A stretch of 64,000 nt of DNA from Bacteroidales bacterium (GCA_017647785.1 JAGCJW010000038.1:62001-126000), one strand, 5' to 3'; shown: positions 19,301 through 28,037, numbered from the stretch's first letter. Made by a program: numbers and translations. The notes: generated from the sequence alone by a model not told the origin.

Positions 19301-21631
19301 ATAAATCCCTGCTTCACTTTCATTGAAATTATTAAGATTATAGGTTTCGCCCTGACAAATTTCTACAGTTATAGTGTCGTTATAATTTGGGTGAACTAAT
19401 AAATTTACAACTACTATACTATCTGCTCCTGTGTATGCGGTTAATGTATCGGTGTAAGTGCCTGCTTGGGTTAGATTAAATCCATTTTCAGTATAGGTTT
19501 CTCCATAACATATTGATGCGTTTATAGTGTTGATTGTATGCAAATGCACAAAGAGATTGAGATTTATTATACTATCGCAACCATATTCGGAAGTAAGTGT
19601 ATGGGAATAAACGCCTGTTTGAGTAAATGTTTGTCCAAAAAACTCATAACTTTCACCCTGTATAATAGTGTCATAAATATTTGTAGTGTATGTTGGATTT
19701 ACGGTAAGGATTAAGGTTACTAAACTATCGCAACCCCAAGTTGAAGAAAGATTTTGGGTGTTTGTTATGGTGTGATGGGTGTTTGTCATTTGCGAAAGTG
19801 GAATAAAAAATCCATTTCTATTGTAAGAGGTTCCATAACAAGTAGTATCGTAAATCGTATCGGAATATGTAGGGCTTATTACTAATTCTATATTCGATGT
19901 ATTGCCACAACCATAACTTGTCAGTAAAGAAGATTTTGAGTAAGTGCCTGCTTGAAAGAGTGTATCAACGATTGTGCGATAGTTTAATTCTCCATTTTGT
20001 CCTCTTTCATAACCCGAATATTGCCAAACGTAATAACCACCTTGACAAATGCGTTGTGTAGAGTTTGTTTCTACATTATCCCTTAAATTTATCGTAACTC
20101 TAACTACGCTATCGCAACCAAGGTAGGTTGAAAGAGTATCACGATGTGTTCCACTTGTAGTTATTGCCATATCGTTCAAATAATAAACAGAATCTCTACA
20201 AAGGTCCACAATTCCCCTATTTGTACTTTTTGTTGGTTGTACCAATAATTTTAATGTAGTTGTACTATCGCAACCATATATGTTATCGTTATAGTTTGTT
20301 TTTGTTATTGTATAAAGATTATTCTGCATTTGAGATTTAGTAACGTTAAATCCGTTTCTATTATAATTCTCTCCATAACAAACAGTATCGTAAATGATTA
20401 AATTATCAATAGGATTTACTGTGAGATTTAGTTTATAGGTTTTCTTACAACCATAATCTGTTCTATATTCTTCAATATATACTCCTGTGCTATCGTAAAG
20501 CGAGTTAACATTTACATAATTTCCATTTTCGTCATACCCATTTCTATACCAACGATAGCTATTGCCTTCACAAAGTGTTTGTGTTGTTTCGTTAAATACT
20601 GTATCGCGAAAAACAACACTAATATTTACCAAACTATCACAACCACTAAATGAGTTACTTGCTCGTTTGGTGTAGGTAATATTTGAGGTTGCTAAACGAT
20701 TTGTTCCGTTTTCATCAACGTAAAAATACTCATCTCCTTCACATTTATATATTGTTTCACTTCCTCTTTGCGAAGCAACCATCAATATATTTACATTGTA
20801 AACATCAAGACAGTTTCCGTTTGGAAAAGAGAAAGTATTTTCTCCAATATTTGTTTCATTTAACGTTACAGAAAAGTTGTGCTCAGGAATATTTAGTGTA
20901 GTTTGATAATTATCTTCGCTACATAGGTAAATAGTTCTTTCATTATAACTTCCATCAGGAAAAACACTAACAAGTAAAGAGTCTGTTATCAAACACCCCT
21001 CAATAGGTATTATTCTACTTTCTATGGTAAAAGTGGTTGTTTGATAGACTAATCTTTCTATTGTTGTGATTGTATCTAAATATGGATTATATAACTGAAA
21101 TGTATTTTCTCCTACACAAACTATTGTATCATGTTGTATTGTTGTATTGCCCTCTAAACCTTGAAAAGAACAGGCTCCTGCACCCCAATATGCGTTATTT
21201 TCATAAGCTCTGTACGCACTACAATGAACAAACACTTGTGGAGAGGTTGAATTTATAAATGTATATGAACTAATCGTAGGAGGAGTAAGTGAGGGTGAAA
21301 TAATATTTATATTTATTGTTTCTCCAAACGCATAACTGCCTATTGAGGCAATAGCGGTGTGCAATTCAATAGTTGAAGTTGTTGCATTATAAAATGCAGA
21401 GTCTCCTATCGCAACTACATTGTAATCCACATCATCATAATTCACTGTAAATGGAATTATAATTGTAGGTTCTAAATAAGCAATGCCATCAACTCTTCGT
21501 GTAATCTCACAATCGGTGTCGTTAATTGTTCTGTACTGAATACCATCTACGAGGAAATACGTCTGTTGAGCAAATCCAAGAGAAGATAATAAAAGAAAAA
21601 ACAATGGAAATATGTATTTAATCTTACCCAT
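16343..21631 (-). CDS. Large tandem-repeat surface protein with T9SS type B sorting domain
   Basis: This is a 1,762-residue secreted protein. After a signal peptide (MGKIKYIFPLFFLLLSSLGFAQ) comes a BspA-like region (about 25-150, with VVAIGDSAFYNA and IASIGSYAFGE). A long array of about 25 units follows, each near 51 residues in the central part, with the signature CEGETYxxNGF ... GIYT ... GCDSxxxLNLxVxP. Some units read GADS instead of GCDS. Each unit carries two cysteines, so intra- or inter-unit disulfides are plausible. The last ~90 residues (FVPNSFTPQ ... LHVFNRNGTLVF ... WDGKYKG ... GAYSYILIY) are the gliding-motility-associated / T9SS type B C-terminal domain. A surface filament or adhesin is likely. 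It is transcribed alone from 21658-21689. Confidence 0.88.
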   Translation of the reverse strand: MGKIKYIFPLFFLLLSSLGFAQQTYFLVDGIQYRTINDTDCEITRRVDGIAYLEPTIIIPFTVNYDDVDYNVVAIGDSAFYNATTSTIELHTAIASIGSYAFGETININIISPSLTPPTISSYTFINSTSPQVFVHCSAYRAYENNAYWGAGACSFQGLEGNTTIQHDTIVCVGENTFQLYNPYLDTITTIERLVYQTTTFTIESRIIPIEGCLITDSLLVSVFPDGSYNERTIYLCSEDNYQTTLNIPEHNFSVTLNETNIGENTFSFPNGNCLDVYNVNILMVASQRGSETIYKCEGDEYFYVDENGTNRLATSNITYTKRASNSFSGCDSLVNISVVFRDTVFNETTQTLCEGNSYRWYRNGYDENGNYVNVNSLYDSTGVYIEEYRTDYGCKKTYKLNLTVNPIDNLIIYDTVCYGENYNRNGFNVTKSQMQNNLYTITKTNYNDNIYGCDSTTTLKLLVQPTKSTNRGIVDLCRDSVYYLNDMAITTSGTHRDTLSTYLGCDSVVRVTINLRDNVETNSTQRICQGGYYVWQYSGYERGQNGELNYRTIVDTLFQAGTYSKSSLLTSYGCGNTSNIELVISPTYSDTIYDTTCYGTSYNRNGFFIPLSQMTNTHHTITNTQNLSSTWGCDSLVTLILTVNPTYTTNIYDTIIQGESYEFFGQTFTQTGVYSHTLTSEYGCDSIINLNLFVHLHTINTINASICYGETYTENGFNLTQAGTYTDTLTAYTGADSIVVVNLLVHPNYNDTITVEICQGETYNLNNFNESEAGIYTHSGMSIYGCDSLFTLNLIVNPTYTTNLSAEILEGQTYDLNGHILNQTGIYYDTLSTNKGCDSVFILDLLVHPNVQTIIHASICEGETYSENNFTASETGTYQQNLQTTHGADSTVVLNLVINPIYNDTITVEICEGEIYNENGFSESQSGVFTHQSLSFHGCDSLFTLNLIVNPVYDTVLNAEILEGQTYDFNGHQLNVSGTYYDTIQTVKGCDSTFILNLVVHPNVQTLLNAEICNGETYSENGFTESTAGTYYQYLNTIYGADSTVVLNLVVRPTYNDTVNVEICQGEAFTQYGFNETQAGIYTHSSLSVYGCDSLFSINLTVNPIYNDTITAEICQGQSFTEYNFNVNTQGIHTQRLQSIKGCDSLFSVNLIVNPVYDTIIVDSICKGSTYTLNGFNVSEAGSYTQYLQSYKGCDSVVHLNLRTIDFIDTIYADICEGQVYNLNNFNENATGIYVDSLQSYWGCDSIMVLNLTVHPNYNDTIYAETCDNIPYTQNGFNADSTGIYTQYLESIWGCDSIVTLNLTVYPTYIFPLNEEICEGEVYIEHGFWLTYPGTFIMDSYSSCHGCDSLYVLNLTVNQTWDKLVEANICQGDTFRLEGYDNIVAWESGTYRDVIPTYKGCDSAKTVMLTVNPTYCDTIYGNICEGEVYNLHGFNETQAGVYTQVLSSVMGCDSVVVLNLTTRDSYHIVREEEICEGEEFFFHDENFRSEGIYIKELTTIYGCDSIVELHLRVNPNYHDTIYRRLCVGDTYQDENFTQTQGGTYTVQYTSSKGCDSTITLVLEEIYYNNTISAVVCEGETYSENGFNENRTGTYTLNLTTFDGCDSIINLNLYVAPNYADTINELIRAGETFDRFNFYESERGTYVQNLISQYGCDSVVVLNLDLYGDMLVFVPNSFTPQDKTNYLWRAFPENETVILDELHVFNRNGTLVFSAKDFSQSWDGKYKGNYVPMGAYSYILIYHSIYTPDKKERIMGNINVIY
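18348..19428 (-). repeat. Exact 153-bp units arranged in a 459-bp higher-order repeat
   Basis: Inside the 16343-21631 gene the anchor CTATCGCAACCAT starts at 18348, 18807 and 19266, and the anchor CTATCTGCTC at 18501, 18960 and 19419. Both series have a period of exactly 459 bp, and the units within it are 153 bp (51 codons). The order of unit types (GCDS-Leu, GCDS-Phe, GADS) is repeated, pointing to duplication of three-unit blocks. Confidence 0.8.
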
Positions 21632-21657
21632 AATTATTGTGATTTTTCAATTATCGG

Positions 21658-21689
21658 CAAAGATAAAAAATAATTTCAAAACAAACAAA
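21658..21689 (-). promoter_or_regulatory. Promoter of the type B repeat-protein gene
   Basis: On the minus strand TTTG (21689-21686), 20 nt, TATCTTTG (21665-21658), then 26 nt to the ATG at 21631. Confidence 0.65.
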
Positions 21690-21695
21690 TAATAG

Positions 21696-22388
21696 TTAAT
21701 TTACTTGTTTCAAGAGTTTTAATTCTTGTTTTTGCTCCTCAGTTATGCGATAACTTTCAATGGCTTTTTGAATGCTTTTATTATGAACCCAAACAGGAAG
21801 GCGATTTTGCTTAAATATTTTAAGTGTTGAATTGTATTGTTTTGCAAGCGCAGTTGCAAAAAACCAGGATTGCATCATTTTTACATAATAATAATTCGAC
21901 TTTACCTCACAAACCATTTCCAGATATTCTTCTTTAAACGTTTTGTCTTCAAGAAAATATCTCATAAAACTCAAAATGCCAAATCTACACACATATTCTT
22001 TCGGAGAGTTAATCCATTTCTTTATGTAATCTAACAATAAATCTAAATCTTTCTTTAAAACCTTTGGGGAACAACTATCACAAACAGCCCAATTATCTAC
22101 GTAAGGCAAAAACTTATCTAACGATTCCAAGCATTCTTTCTCGTCTTTCATTTCTTCAATCAAAAAAGAATGTAAATGATTTTCCTCATAATATTTATGT
22201 GGAAGCGAGTTTAAGAAATCTCCTCTTTGATTTTCCTTTGCGATTTCTTTGGCTAATTTTCTTAAATGAGGGATTCTTATTCCTATTATATTGTCTTTAT
22301 TTATATTTGGAATCAATTTAGATTGAAACTCCTTATATTCCTTATCTTGAAGGTCAAATAATCGTTTTTCTATATTGCTTTCGTTCAT
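21696..22388 (-). CDS. DNA alkylation repair protein, AlkD-like glycosylase
   Basis: This 230-residue protein is of the HEAT-repeat AlkD family, which excises alkylated (3-methyl and 7-methyl) purines from DNA. Key residues of AlkD are recognisable: W100 and D104 in DNWAVCDSCSPKVL, R135 in VCRFGILSFMRYF and W175 in MQSWFFATAL, so the enzyme should be active. The ATG at 22388 is preferred because it opens the conserved region; an upstream in-frame start would add a hydrophobic extension that crosses the preceding terminator. It follows the ferritin gene on the same strand but is separated by a terminator. Confidence 0.88.
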   Translation of the reverse strand: MNESNIEKRLFDLQDKEYKEFQSKLIPNINKDNIIGIRIPHLRKLAKEIAKENQRGDFLNSLPHKYYEENHLHSFLIEEMKDEKECLESLDKFLPYVDNWAVCDSCSPKVLKKDLDLLLDYIKKWINSPKEYVCRFGILSFMRYFLEDKTFKEEYLEMVCEVKSNYYYVKMMQSWFFATALAKQYNSTLKIFKQNRLPVWVHNKSIQKAIESYRITEEQKQELKLLKQVN

Positions 22389-22405
22389 TATTATAAAAAA
22401 AAGAA

Positions 22406-22440
22406 AAAGCAGCCCCATACTTTAAAAATGGAACCGCTTT
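22406..22440 (-). terminator. Terminator of the ferritin gene
   Basis: On the minus strand an imperfect stem (AAAGC ... CCAT pairing with ATGG ... GCTTT) ends in a long T run with one C. It starts 22 nt past the ferritin stop codon. Confidence 0.65.
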
Positions 22441-22461
22441 ATTTATTATTGAAAAGATTAA

Positions 22462-22983
22462 TTATTCTGCTGTTGTTGCTATCGGAGTGTAAACTCTTGC
22501 TGCAAGTTCTTTATCGAATTGATACAATCCGTATCCGTTATCGCCAATTAGTTTTAATTTATCTATAATATCACGAGCGTTTTCTTCTTCTTCAACTTGT
22601 TCGTCAATAAACCACTTCAACATTGATTGAGTTGCGTAATCTTTTTCTTCTGTTGCTAAATGATAAAGTTCGTTTATCAAAGATGTAACTACTCTTTCGT
22701 GTTTCAAAGTTTCTTCAAAAGCTTTCAAAGGATTCTTCCATTCTGTTTCAACCTCAGCAATAGGTTTCAATTCTACTCTTCCTCCTCTTGATAGAACATA
22801 GTTAAATATTTTCATTGCGTGATCTTGTTCTTCTTTGAATTGAATATTGAACCAATTTGCAACTCCTGAAAATCCTTTATCAGACATATCTGCTGACATT
22901 GAAAGATAAAGATATGCAGACCAAAATTCTGCATTTATTTGTGCATTTAATGCTTCTTCTAATTTTTTACTTAACATAGCCAT
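22462..22983 (-). CDS. ftn: Ferritin (non-haem, FtnA type)
   Basis: A 173-residue four-helix iron-storage protein that oxidises Fe(II) and stores it as a mineral core in a 24-mer. The ferroxidase ligands fit the family: an Glu in the first helix (NAEFWSAYLYLSM), the EExxH motif FKEEQDHAMKIF, a second pair of Glu near FEETLKHE, and the later helix FIDEQVEEEENARDI. Length is as expected for bacterial ferritins without haem. It is probably the only ferritin-like gene in the window. The adjacent folC gene runs the other way. Confidence 0.95.
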   Translation of the reverse strand: MAMLSKKLEEALNAQINAEFWSAYLYLSMSADMSDKGFSGVANWFNIQFKEEQDHAMKIFNYVLSRGGRVELKPIAEVETEWKNPLKAFEETLKHERVVTSLINELYHLATEEKDYATQSMLKWFIDEQVEEEENARDIIDKLKLIGDNGYGLYQFDKELAARVYTPIATTAE

Positions 22984-23051
22984 TATTTGTTTTGTTTTTT
23001 ATAATCTTATTTTTTCTTCCTAATATTAACGTAAAAACTTTTTAAAAGTTG

Positions 23052-23059
23052 TAATTTTG
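23052..23059 (+). promoter_or_regulatory. Likely -7 box of folC
   Basis: TAATTTTG matches TAnnTTTG and lies 23 nt before the folC ATG. No clear TTTG is found 19-20 nt upstream. Confidence 0.4.
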
Positions 23060-23082
23060 CAAAGAAAAAACTAATTTTGATT

Positions 23083-24372
23083 ATGAATTACCAAGAAACC
23101 TTAGATTATTTATACTCTTATTTACCTATGTTTCAAAGAATAGGTGCTGCTGCTTACAAAGAAGATATTTATAACACAGTTGAATTGATGAAGGCTTTGG
23201 GAAATCCTGAAAAAAAGTTTAAATCAATTCACGTTGCAGGCACTAACGGCAAGGGGTCTTCATCTCACCTAATTGCTTCAATACTTAGAGAAAAAGGCTT
23301 AAAGGTTGGGCTTCACACTTCTCCTCATTTAAAAGATTTTCGTGAGAGAATAAAAATCAATAATCAAATGTGCGAGGAGGATTTTGTTGTAAAATTTGTA
23401 GAAGACAACAAAGAAGTGATAGAAAGAATTAAACCCTCGTTTTTTGAAACAGCCGTAGCAATGGCTTTCACTTATTTTGCACAAGAAAATGTAGATGTAG
23501 CAATCATAGAAGTAGGAATGGGTGGAAGATTAGACTCAACAAATATCATAAACCCTCTTACGTGTTTGATAACTAATATTTCTTTTGACCATACTCAATT
23601 CTTAGGAAATTCATTGGAAAAAATAGCAGAAGAAAAAGCTGGAATAATTAAACAAAACACTCCTGTTGTAATTTCTCAAACACAAAACGAAACTCAAAAT
23701 GTTTTCTTAGCAAAAGCAAACGAAAATAACGCTCCTATATGTTTTGCAGATAGTTACCTGTCTTGTGAAAATGTTTCTCATAGTCAAGGTTTGCTAAAAA
23801 TGGATATTTATCAAAACAAAGCAGAACGTTTAAACAACTTACTATCTTCTCTTTCGGGTTATTATCAACAAAGGAATATTCTTGGCGTTATCGCATTGAT
23901 TGATACGCTTAATAAATATCATAATTTCAATATTAGTGATGAGCAAATAATTGAGGGCATAAAAAACATATCTTCAAACTTCCCTATTGCAGGTCGTTGG
24001 CAAACTCTTTGCAAAAAGCCTTTAACAATTTGCGATACAGGACATAACGAAGACGGATTAAAGTATGTAATTGAGCAAATAAAGAATACTCCTCACAAAA
24101 AGCTAAGATTTGTTTTAGCAATGGTAAATGACAAAGACGTAAATAAGGTTTTATCAATGTTGAACAAAGATGCAGAATATTATCTCTCACAAGCGAAAAT
24201 ACCAAGAGCCTTACCTGTAAATGAATTGGCTGAAAAAGCAAAACAAGCTGGGCTTTCCTTTACTCAACACGAAACAATCTCGCAAGCATTAGCAAAAGCA
24301 CAAGAAGAAGCCGAAGAAAACGACTTGGTTTTCGTAGGTGGCTCAACCTTTACCGTAGCAGAGGTTGTGTAA
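23083..24372 (+). CDS. folC: Folylpolyglutamate synthase / dihydrofolate synthase
   Basis: FolC joins glutamate to dihydropteroate and extends the polyglutamate tail of folates, using ATP, in the cytoplasm. The 429-residue protein has the P-loop VAGTNGKGSSSH near residue 50, the HTSPHLKDFRERI motif, EVGMGGRLDSTN, the NISFDHTQFLG motif and a C-terminal domain with DTGHNEDGL and VFVGGSTFTVAEV. All belong to the Mur-ligase-like FolC family. The ATG at 23083 is chosen over a TTG two codons upstream. It converges with the O-antigen ligase gene. Confidence 0.95.
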   Translation: MNYQETLDYLYSYLPMFQRIGAAAYKEDIYNTVELMKALGNPEKKFKSIHVAGTNGKGSSSHLIASILREKGLKVGLHTSPHLKDFRERIKINNQMCEEDFVVKFVEDNKEVIERIKPSFFETAVAMAFTYFAQENVDVAIIEVGMGGRLDSTNIINPLTCLITNISFDHTQFLGNSLEKIAEEKAGIIKQNTPVVISQTQNETQNVFLAKANENNAPICFADSYLSCENVSHSQGLLKMDIYQNKAERLNNLLSSLSGYYQQRNILGVIALIDTLNKYHNFNISDEQIIEGIKNISSNFPIAGRWQTLCKKPLTICDTGHNEDGLKYVIEQIKNTPHKKLRFVLAMVNDKDVNKVLSMLNKDAEYYLSQAKIPRALPVNELAEKAKQAGLSFTQHETISQALAKAQEEAEENDLVFVGGSTFTVAEVV

Positions 24373-24395
24373 GTCTAAAAGCTTGAAAAAAAAAT

Positions 24396-24463
24396 CAAAG
24401 AAAAATTCAAAAAAATCAAAGAAAAAAACGAAAAAATCAAAGAAAAAAAATTTTTTTTCTTTG
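24396..24463. repeat. 21-bp-phased CTTTG/CAAAG array C
   Basis: CAAAG starts at 24396, 24417 and 24438, and CTTTG at 24459, all exactly 21 bp apart. The copies sit in long A runs between two convergent genes. Confidence 0.65.
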
Positions 24464-24467
24464 ATTT
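24434..24467. terminator. Perfect palindrome terminator overlapping a stop codon
   Basis: Bases 24434-24450 are the exact reverse complement of 24451-24467, with no loop bases left over. The minus-strand arm overlaps the TAA stop of the O-antigen ligase gene (24466-24468). It serves the convergent folC and ligase genes. Confidence 0.6.
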
Positions 24468-25947
24468 ATTTTTTTGATTGATTAACAAAGAAAAAATTCC
24501 AACAACAATACATCATTATCCCTGCTTGATTGTCTAAGGTGTCTTCGCTAAAAAACGAGATTAGCATAATTGCAAGAAAAATTATATAGTAAGGATTTTT
24601 ATTTAGCGAGAAACGAAACATTGGATAGAATAAAAACGCAAACCAAATAAGCAATCCTATTATTCCATAGCTGAAAACAACTGAGAAATATTGATTATGC
24701 GTTCTCATATTCGTGTCTGCTAATTCTGAATTATTGATTTCTAATTGTTTTTTCAATTCTCGTGGAGCATTTCCTGTGCCTACTCCTATTAAAAGATTGT
24801 TTTTAATTACCTCAAAACTATTTTCCCAAAGTTCAATCTTTTGAATTAGAGAAGAGCCCTTTACTTTATTTTCTTTTTCATAAGCTTCAATTTCATAGAA
24901 AGTAGAATACAAACGTGATTTCAAAGGTATTTTTTCTGCATAGACATAATTAGGAATCCCTTTCTTTATATTCTCTAAATCTTTTTCCGATAGTTTTTCC
25001 CAACCCTTTAAATTCTTTTCATAGCCCTTTGAATTTAAATATCTAATTGCTATATCAACATAGAGAAACTCCCCTTCTTTTGATTTACACACTGCATTTC
25101 TATCTTCTTTCAAATATTTTTCTACTCCTTCTTGCATTTGCGCGTAATCAAGCTTATCAAAAATATAATTTCCGTTTTCAATAATCATATTTTCTTTTAC
25201 CTCTCCATTCTTAGGCACAAAGTAATCTTTGTAATAGTATGAAAGGCAAGAAATAATTGCAAAAACAAAAAGAGAAAATACTGAGATAAATATTGCAAAG
25301 GCTGTTTTATTTTTTTTCTTAAAAAGAAAATAAGTTGGAATAATAAAAAACAAAACGACAAAACTAATAACGACTCCGGTTAATGCAGAAGTTAGAATCA
25401 TATATGCTTCAAACCACAAGGCAAATAATAGAAAAAGAGATTTTTTGTTTTGAATGCAATAAACAACTATAAAAGATGAAGCAAGGGTTAAATGAAGTGC
25501 AAAACGAATATGAGAACAAAACGGCATAATTGTGCGCACATCGGGATTTTCTGTTACAAGAAAATTAAACATTCCTATACCTGTTGCAACAAGTAACGAA
25601 AAGATATAAGCCCAAGCATAGATTTTTAGATTTTTTCTTTCTTGCAAAGGAAGATTCATTAGATATAGAGGCACAATTAAAAAGGGCAGAGATTTTTCTA
25701 ATTGTTTCCAAGCCTCACTTCCTCCTCCGCTCCAAATCATTCCAAGACATATCAATGCAAAGAAAGAAAAAACTGCTATTAAAACGTCTTTTGAATAGGA
25801 TTTTATGCGAAACTTGTCTGCAAAAACAAACCTTATTGCCATAAAAACCATAGCAAATGACATTAAAGCGTGAGAAAAAATCATTCCCACAATGCTAAGA
25901 CAAATTATTGCAATGTCTAAATACGAAGAATCTAACTTATGCTTCAT
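24466..25947 (-). CDS. O-antigen ligase / polymerase family membrane protein (Wzy_C)
   Basis: This 493-residue inner-membrane protein has about ten to twelve hydrophobic helices and a large hydrophilic loop of about 150 residues in the second half. The loop ends in the family pattern: LLIGVGTGNAPRELKK followed by MRTHNQYFSVVFSYGIIGLLIWF, as in O-antigen ligases (WaaL) and polymerases (Wzy). Such enzymes transfer or polymerise undecaprenyl-linked glycan on the periplasmic side. Whether it is ligase or polymerase cannot be told. The ATG at 25947 (MKHKLDSSYLDIAII) directly precedes the first membrane helix; an upstream in-frame start is less likely. Lipopolysaccharide is the anchor of many T9SS cargo proteins, which gives a possible link to the surface proteins here. 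Confidence 0.82.
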   Translation of the reverse strand: MKHKLDSSYLDIAIICLSIVGMIFSHALMSFAMVFMAIRFVFADKFRIKSYSKDVLIAVFSFFALICLGMIWSGGGSEAWKQLEKSLPFLIVPLYLMNLPLQERKNLKIYAWAYIFSLLVATGIGMFNFLVTENPDVRTIMPFCSHIRFALHLTLASSFIVVYCIQNKKSLFLLFALWFEAYMILTSALTGVVISFVVLFFIIPTYFLFKKKNKTAFAIFISVFSLFVFAIISCLSYYYKDYFVPKNGEVKENMIIENGNYIFDKLDYAQMQEGVEKYLKEDRNAVCKSKEGEFLYVDIAIRYLNSKGYEKNLKGWEKLSEKDLENIKKGIPNYVYAEKIPLKSRLYSTFYEIEAYEKENKVKGSSLIQKIELWENSFEVIKNNLLIGVGTGNAPRELKKQLEINNSELADTNMRTHNQYFSVVFSYGIIGLLIWFAFLFYPMFRFSLNKNPYYIIFLAIMLISFFSEDTLDNQAGIMMYCCWNFFFVNQSKK

Positions 25948-25984
25948 AATTGCCAATAAAACTAAAAACAAGTTTAAATTATTG

Positions 25985-26015
25985 TTTGACAACTTAAAAA
26001 TAAGTTATATCTTTG
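25985..26015 (+). promoter_or_regulatory. arcC promoter
   Basis: TTTG (25985-25988), 19 nt, TATCTTTG (26008-26015), a near-consensus Bacteroidota promoter 30 nt before the arcC start codon. Confidence 0.75.
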
Positions 26016-26045
26016 CATTTTATTTTTTACACGTAACAACAAAAT

Positions 26046-26984
26046 ATGAAAAAATTAGCAGTAGTTGCCTTTGGTGGAAACGCACTTTTGAGAAGCGGAC
26101 AAAAGGGTACTTATCAAGAACAAATAAACAATGTAACTGAAACTTGTAGTTCACTTTCTAGCCTTTTGAAACAAGGTTATAATTTGGTGATTGGACACGG
26201 TAATGGTCCGCAAGTTGGAAACGTAATGCTTCAACACGAAGGTGGAAAAAAGCATTTCAATATAGAATCTATGCCAATGGATTTTTGTGTTGCTGAAACA
26301 CAAGGTTCAATCGGTTATTTGATAGAACAAGGTTTTAGAAATGTTTTTGCAAAAGAAAACATTGACAGAAAAGTCTTAACTTTACTTACACAAGTTGTAG
26401 TAGATGAAAAAGATTCTGCTTTCCAAAATCCAGTAAAGCCTGTTGGTCCTTATTATACTAAGGAAGAAGCTGATGCTTTTGCTGCTGAAACTGGTGCAAA
26501 ATATGCAAAGGATTCTAAAAGCGATAAATATCGTAAGGTAGTTGCTTCACCTAAGCCTTTAAAAATAAACAATATTGAAATTGTAAAGCAACTTGCCTTA
26601 GAAGGAAACGTAGTTGTAACTGTTGGAGGTGGCGGAATTCCTGTTGTAGAAGAAAATGGAGTAAGAGGAGTTGAAGCAGTAATTGATAAAGACTTAGCTT
26701 CTGCTTTAACAGCAGTAGAAATAGGTGCTGATGAGTTTTATATTCTTACAGATGTGCCTAAGGTATATATCAATTTCCGTCAACCTGATGAAAAAGCCTT
26801 AGATGTACTTACTGTAAAAGAAGCAGAAGATTTGCTTTCACAAGGACAATTTGGCGAAGGTTCAATGGCACCAAAAGTAAGAGCAGCTTTACACTTTGTA
26901 AAGAATGGAGGAAAAGAATGTATCATTACAGAAGCAGGACAACTTTCTAATCCTTCTTGCGGAACAAGAATAGTAAAAGAATAG
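26046..26984 (+). CDS. arcC: Carbamate kinase
   Basis: The enzyme transfers phosphate from carbamoyl phosphate to ADP, giving ATP, ammonia and CO2. It is 312 residues, the family length. Amino-acid-kinase family motifs are present: VVAFGGNALL at the start, VIGHGNGPQVGN, TVGGGGIPVVE, VIDKDLASALTA and the C-terminal GSMAPKVRAALHFV followed by GTRIV. It lies 31 nt before argF in a two-gene operon with its own promoter, so the pair can make ATP from citrulline. No arginine deiminase (arcA) or arginine/ornithine antiporter is in the window. Confidence 0.97.
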   Translation: MKKLAVVAFGGNALLRSGQKGTYQEQINNVTETCSSLSSLLKQGYNLVIGHGNGPQVGNVMLQHEGGKKHFNIESMPMDFCVAETQGSIGYLIEQGFRNVFAKENIDRKVLTLLTQVVVDEKDSAFQNPVKPVGPYYTKEEADAFAAETGAKYAKDSKSDKYRKVVASPKPLKINNIEIVKQLALEGNVVVTVGGGGIPVVEENGVRGVEAVIDKDLASALTAVEIGADEFYILTDVPKVYINFRQPDEKALDVLTVKEAEDLLSQGQFGEGSMAPKVRAALHFVKNGGKECIITEAGQLSNPSCGTRIVKE

Positions 26985-27015
26985 TTTATTATAAACAATT
27001 AAAATTTTTTTAATT

Positions 27016-28017
27016 ATGGGATTTAATTTAAGAAACAGAAACTTTTTGAAATTATTGGATTTCACTCCAAAAGAAATTCAATATATGTTGGATTTAGCAA
27101 GAGATTTAAAAAGAGCTAAATATGCAGGTACTGAACAACCAAGATTAAAAGGTAAAAACATAGCTTTGATTTTTGAAAAGACATCTACTCGTACTCGTTG
27201 TGCGTTTGAAGTAGCTGCTCACGACCAAGGAGCTCACGTTACTTACCTTGGACCTTCTGGTTCTCAAATCGGAGTTAAAGAATCTATGGCTGACACTGCT
27301 CGTGTATTGGGTAGAATGTTTGATGGTATAGAATATCGTGGTTTTGAACAAAAAATCGTTGAAGAATTAGCACAACACGCTGGAGTTCCTGTATGGAATG
27401 GTCTTACAAACGAGTTTCACCCAACTCAAATCTTGGCTGACTTCCTTACAATGATGGAACACACTGACAAACCATTGAATAAAGTTTCTTATGCTTACAT
27501 TGGAGATGCTCGTTACAACATGGGTAACTCTCTTATGGTTGGTGGAGTGAAAATGGGAATGGATGTAAGAATCGTTGCTCCAAAAGGACTTCAACCAGAT
27601 GCAGAATTAGTTGCTACTTGCCAAGAAATAGCAAAAGAAACTGGTGCTACATTAACTATAACTGACAATGTAGCAGAAGGTGTTAAAGGTTGTGATTTCT
27701 TATACACTGACGTATGGGTATCAATGGGAGAACCAGCAGAAGTTTGGGCTGAAAGAATCGCTTTATTGAAACCTTACCAAGTAAATAAAGAAATGATGGA
27801 AATGACAGGTAATCCAAAATGTAAATTTATGCACTGCTTACCTGCTTACCACAACTTAGAAACACAAGTAGGTCGTGATGTTTACAAACAATTCGGCTTA
27901 GACGGAGTTGAAGTTACAGAAGAAGTTTTTGAAAGTGAAAACTCTATCGTATTCGATGAAGCAGAAAACCGTATGCATACAATAAAAGCAGTTATGGTTG
28001 CAACACTTGGCGACTAA
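27016..28017 (+). CDS. argF: Ornithine carbamoyltransferase
   Basis: A 333-residue enzyme that interconverts ornithine + carbamoyl phosphate and citrulline + phosphate. The carbamoyl-phosphate site STRTR is at 57-61, HPTQ at 135-138 and the ornithine-site FMHCLPA near 273; the DxxxSMG-type loop reads DVWVSMGEP. Coupling with arcC in one operon favours the catabolic (arcB-like) direction, though assignment between argF and arcB is not decided by sequence motifs. Its codon use is noticeably richer in C- and G-ending codons than its neighbours, as often seen in highly expressed genes. A strong terminator follows at 28038-28070. Confidence 0.96.
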   Translation: MGFNLRNRNFLKLLDFTPKEIQYMLDLARDLKRAKYAGTEQPRLKGKNIALIFEKTSTRTRCAFEVAAHDQGAHVTYLGPSGSQIGVKESMADTARVLGRMFDGIEYRGFEQKIVEELAQHAGVPVWNGLTNEFHPTQILADFLTMMEHTDKPLNKVSYAYIGDARYNMGNSLMVGGVKMGMDVRIVAPKGLQPDAELVATCQEIAKETGATLTITDNVAEGVKGCDFLYTDVWVSMGEPAEVWAERIALLKPYQVNKEMMEMTGNPKCKFMHCLPAYHNLETQVGRDVYKQFGLDGVEVTEEVFESENSIVFDEAENRMHTIKAVMVATLGD

Positions 28018-28037
28018 TTGCTTTGCAATCTTAATAG

